The position numbers were made by a program, and so were the translations under genes. Of a stretch of 7,231 bases of DNA, positions 5,574 to 7,231 are shown piece after piece; the first letter of the stretch is position 1, and every line of letters starts with the position of its first letter. Where the stretch lies: NCBI GenBank assembly GCA_007120815.1, contig SKMY01000283.1, positions 1-7,231 of the forward strand, read 5' to 3'. Origin of the DNA: Syntrophomonadaceae bacterium (GTDB taxonomy: Bacteria; Bacillota_D; Dethiobacteria; DTU022; UBA8154). A model generated the notes under the pieces. That model searched no databases and was not told the origin of the DNA. It worked only from the letters and a program-made list of their open reading frames with translations.

Positions 5574-6291
5574 CGAAAAGGTATACTTTGAAAAACCTGT
5601 CCGGCAGGTCAAGTTAATTGAGCGGTTAAATCGTTTCGCTGCCCGGGTTCAAGATGATCAGGGTAGAGAGTTGATGGTGCATATACCCAATTCCGGCCGG
5701 TTGCAAGAGCTATTGTGTCCCGGATCGGAGGTTATTGTTACGGGGGACTATCATACAGGACGGAAAACCCGGGCGGACTTGACCCTGACCAGGACACCGG
5801 ATAAAGAGGGTTGGGTATGTGTTGATGCCAGGTTTCCCGGGAAATTATTACAAGCGGCCCTGGGTCGTTTCCTGGAAATGAATTCGTGGGGGGAGTGGAC
5901 CGTCATCGGCCGTGAACCGGCCTTTGGCCGGGGGCGGTTCGATTTGCTCCTGGGCCTTGAAGAGCGGAAGTGCCTGGTAGAAACCAAATGTGTTACCCTG
6001 GTTCAACAGAAAACGGCCTTGTTTCCCGATGCGCCCACAGAGCGGGGGACCAGGCACATGATGGAGCTGGTGGAGGCCAGAAAACACGGCTACGAAGCAG
6101 CCGTTGTTTTTGTGGTGCAGCGGCAGGATGCCCAAACCTTTTCTCCCCATGACGCCATGGACCCGTCCTTTGGACAGGCCCTGCGCCGGGCCGGAGAGCA
6201 GGGCGTGCATATTTTTGCCTGCACATGCCGGGTTGACACGGAAGGCATTGAACTTTCTTGCGGGATTCACGTCAACCTCTCCCAACCTTAA
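5566..6291 (+). CDS. sfsA: SfsA family protein (sugar fermentation stimulation protein / nuclease homolog)
   Basis: The product has 241 residues, close to the 234 of E. coli SfsA. Family motifs occur in order: RLNRFAARV (20-28), VHIPNSGRLQEL (38-49), GRFDLLL with ETK (Asp126, Glu139, Lys141), FPDAPTERG with TRH (153-164) and a late DPSF (199-202). The Asp/ExK arrangement is that of a PD-(D/E)xK nuclease fold. SfsA was named for effects on maltose metabolism in E. coli and binds or cuts nucleic acid; its physiological role is poorly defined. The start is the GTG at 5566, with AGGA at 5554-5557 and an 8-nt spacer. The frame is open further upstream, to a possible start at 5491, but that would add 25 residues unlike the family and overlap DUF4349 much more. 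GTG overlaps the upstream TAG by 8 nt, suggesting translational coupling. The usual VNTxxxN segment reads VDARFPG here (86-92). Confidence 0.92.
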   Translation: MGSEKVYFEKPVRQVKLIERLNRFAARVQDDQGRELMVHIPNSGRLQELLCPGSEVIVTGDYHTGRKTRADLTLTRTPDKEGWVCVDARFPGKLLQAALGRFLEMNSWGEWTVIGREPAFGRGRFDLLLGLEERKCLVETKCVTLVQQKTALFPDAPTERGTRHMMELVEARKHGYEAAVVFVVQRQDAQTFSPHDAMDPSFGQALRRAGEQGVHIFACTCRVDTEGIELSCGIHVNLSQP

Positions 6292-6350
6292 AAGGATCTA
6301 AAAAACTCACGGTCAACGGGTGCAGCAAAACTTGAAAAACCCTCATTACC

Positions 6351-6370
6351 CAACTTTCTCCAACTTTCTC
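6351..6370. repeat. 10-bp perfect tandem duplication
   Basis: CAACTTTCTC occurs twice back to back (6351-6360, 6361-6370) in the 90-nt gap between sfsA and the next permease gene, ending 11 nt before the candidate TTG start. It is pyrimidine-rich and carries no SD-like sequence on the plus strand. Confidence 0.85.
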
Positions 6371-6381
6371 CCGGCAGGCGG

Positions 6382-7231
6382 TTGATACTCATCGAAAAAC
6401 GAAATGGAACCATTAATTCCATCACAAAAAAACAAATTATTTACGCGGCCGTCTCCCTGGTTTGTTTCGTACTGCTTTACCGTTTAGGGGTTCCTTCCCT
6501 GGGACAGGAAATGGGCTCAGCCCTGGCTGTAATCGTAACGGGGGTGCTTCTCTGGGTCCTGGAACCCTTTCCACTGTCCTTTACCTGCCTGCTGATTATT
6601 TTTGGGCTCATGGTTACCGGGACAGCCTCTTCCGATGTGGTATTAAGCGGTTTTAGTTCGGGCTCGACATTTTTAATCCTGGCCGGCCTGATGATGGCCC
6701 AGGGGATCAGTCACACCACCCTGGGTGAGCGGGCCGCATACCGCACGATTTTGTGGTTCGGCGCTTCTCCCCGGGGCAGCTTGCTGGCCCTGCTGTTAAC
6801 CCTGCAGCTGCTGGCTTTTTTTGTGCCGGCCACGGCAGTTAAAGCCACCCTGCTGCTTCCCATAACCTATACCCTGGGGAAGAACCTGGTGCAGTCGGGG
6901 AGCCATCCCCGGGTCCACAAAATGCTGCTCCTGGGATTGGCTTACGGTACACACATCACTTCCCTGGCCGTGCTGCCCGGTGCCATCGGCAACGTTATCA
7001 CGGCCGACCTGATTTCAGCGAACCTGGCTTACGAGATGACCTACACCCGGTGGTTGGTCTATTTTGCCCCGGTGAGCCTGGCGCTGATTCCCTGCGCATG
7101 GTTTATATTGTCCCGGGTCTTTCCTGCAGGTAAGGAGGGGCGTTCCGTAGAACGCATTGCTTTTCTGGAGCAACAACTCAAAGCCTTTGGGCCGCTCACA
7201 GCCGGAGAAAAAAGACTCATGGCCATTCTAA
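6382..7231 (+). CDS. Divergent SLC13/DASS-like permease (3' partial, start uncertain)
   Basis: The frame stays open from the sfsA stop to the end of the window; from TTG 6382 it gives 283 residues. The first hydrophobic helix follows KKQ (from about residue 20), and about seven or eight membrane segments are visible. The layout matches the first half of a DASS anion permease: LLWVLEPFPLS (the WxxEaiPl-like segment), FLILAGLMMAQGI, then a hairpin tip LLAFFVPATAVKATLLLPI where SNT is usual (P149-A150-T151), and PGAIGN (199-204) where GTPPN is usual. It is probably a membrane anion or organic-acid transporter; the altered tips make sodium use and substrate uncertain. TTG 6382 is the only ordinary start codon before ATG 6511, which would remove the first helix, but it has no proper SD. 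An ATG at 6404 lies one frame away and meets this frame at an A-rich run. It is likely co-transcribed with sfsA, with no terminator between them. Confidence 0.78.
   Translation, partial: MILIEKRNGTINSITKKQIIYAAVSLVCFVLLYRLGVPSLGQEMGSALAVIVTGVLLWVLEPFPLSFTCLLIIFGLMVTGTASSDVVLSGFSSGSTFLILAGLMMAQGISHTTLGERAAYRTILWFGASPRGSLLALLLTLQLLAFFVPATAVKATLLLPITYTLGKNLVQSGSHPRVHKMLLLGLAYGTHITSLAVLPGAIGNVITADLISANLAYEMTYTRWLVYFAPVSLALIPCAWFILSRVFPAGKEGRSVERIAFLEQQLKAFGPLTAGEKRLMAIL

Noticed and set aside
5848..6285. 145-residue open frame on the minus strand
   Set aside because: It is antisense to sfsA, whose motifs are unambiguous, and has no recognisable domain.

Overview
The window looks like chromosomal DNA from an anaerobic, Gram-positive, clostridial-type bacterium. 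This is inferred from four things: strong purine-rich ribosome binding sites, sigma-A-like promoters, two lipoproteins with Gram-positive-style lipoboxes, and an iron-sulfur/flavin oxidoreductase of the kind common in sulfate-reducing or acetogenic Peptococcaceae and relatives. No rRNA, tRNA, IS element, phage gene or CRISPR array is visible. The genus cannot be named from this sequence.

Layout, left to right. (1) Positions 2-1207: the 3' two-fifths or so of a large FAD/NAD(P) oxidoreductase that also carries two [4Fe-4S] clusters and a C-terminal MvhD/FlpD-like domain. It ends at a strong intrinsic terminator (1261-1298) that closes an operon entering from the left. (2) Positions 1459-3192: a monocistronic, complete SLC13/DASS sodium-coupled anion transporter with an unusual acidic N-terminal extension, behind its own promoter. 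(3) Positions 3332-4285 on the minus strand: a lipoprotein with two FMN-binding domains, each with a covalent-flavin motif. It converges on the transporter and both use the space around a 16-bp hairpin (3254-3297). (4) Positions 4286-4625: a divergent AT-rich intergenic region holding a good minus-strand promoter and, on the plus strand, a hairpin that hides the next Shine-Dalgarno. (5) Positions 4626-7231: a probable plus-strand operon made of a DUF4349 membrane lipoprotein, an overlapping sfsA, and a second, divergent SLC13-like permease that runs off the right end.

How the genes may work together. The theme is energy and ion metabolism at the membrane: a cytosolic electron-transfer flavoprotein, two sodium-dependent-type anion permeases, and a surface flavolipoprotein resembling the extracellular electron-transfer lipoprotein PplA of Listeria. 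Nothing in the window ties these into one pathway, since promoters and terminators separate them, so the link is inference. The most interesting items are the twin-FMN lipoprotein with its mosaic internal duplication, the SD-masking leader of the DUF4349 gene, and the unresolved start of the last gene, where an A-AAA-AAC heptamer joins an upstream ATG frame to the transporter frame.
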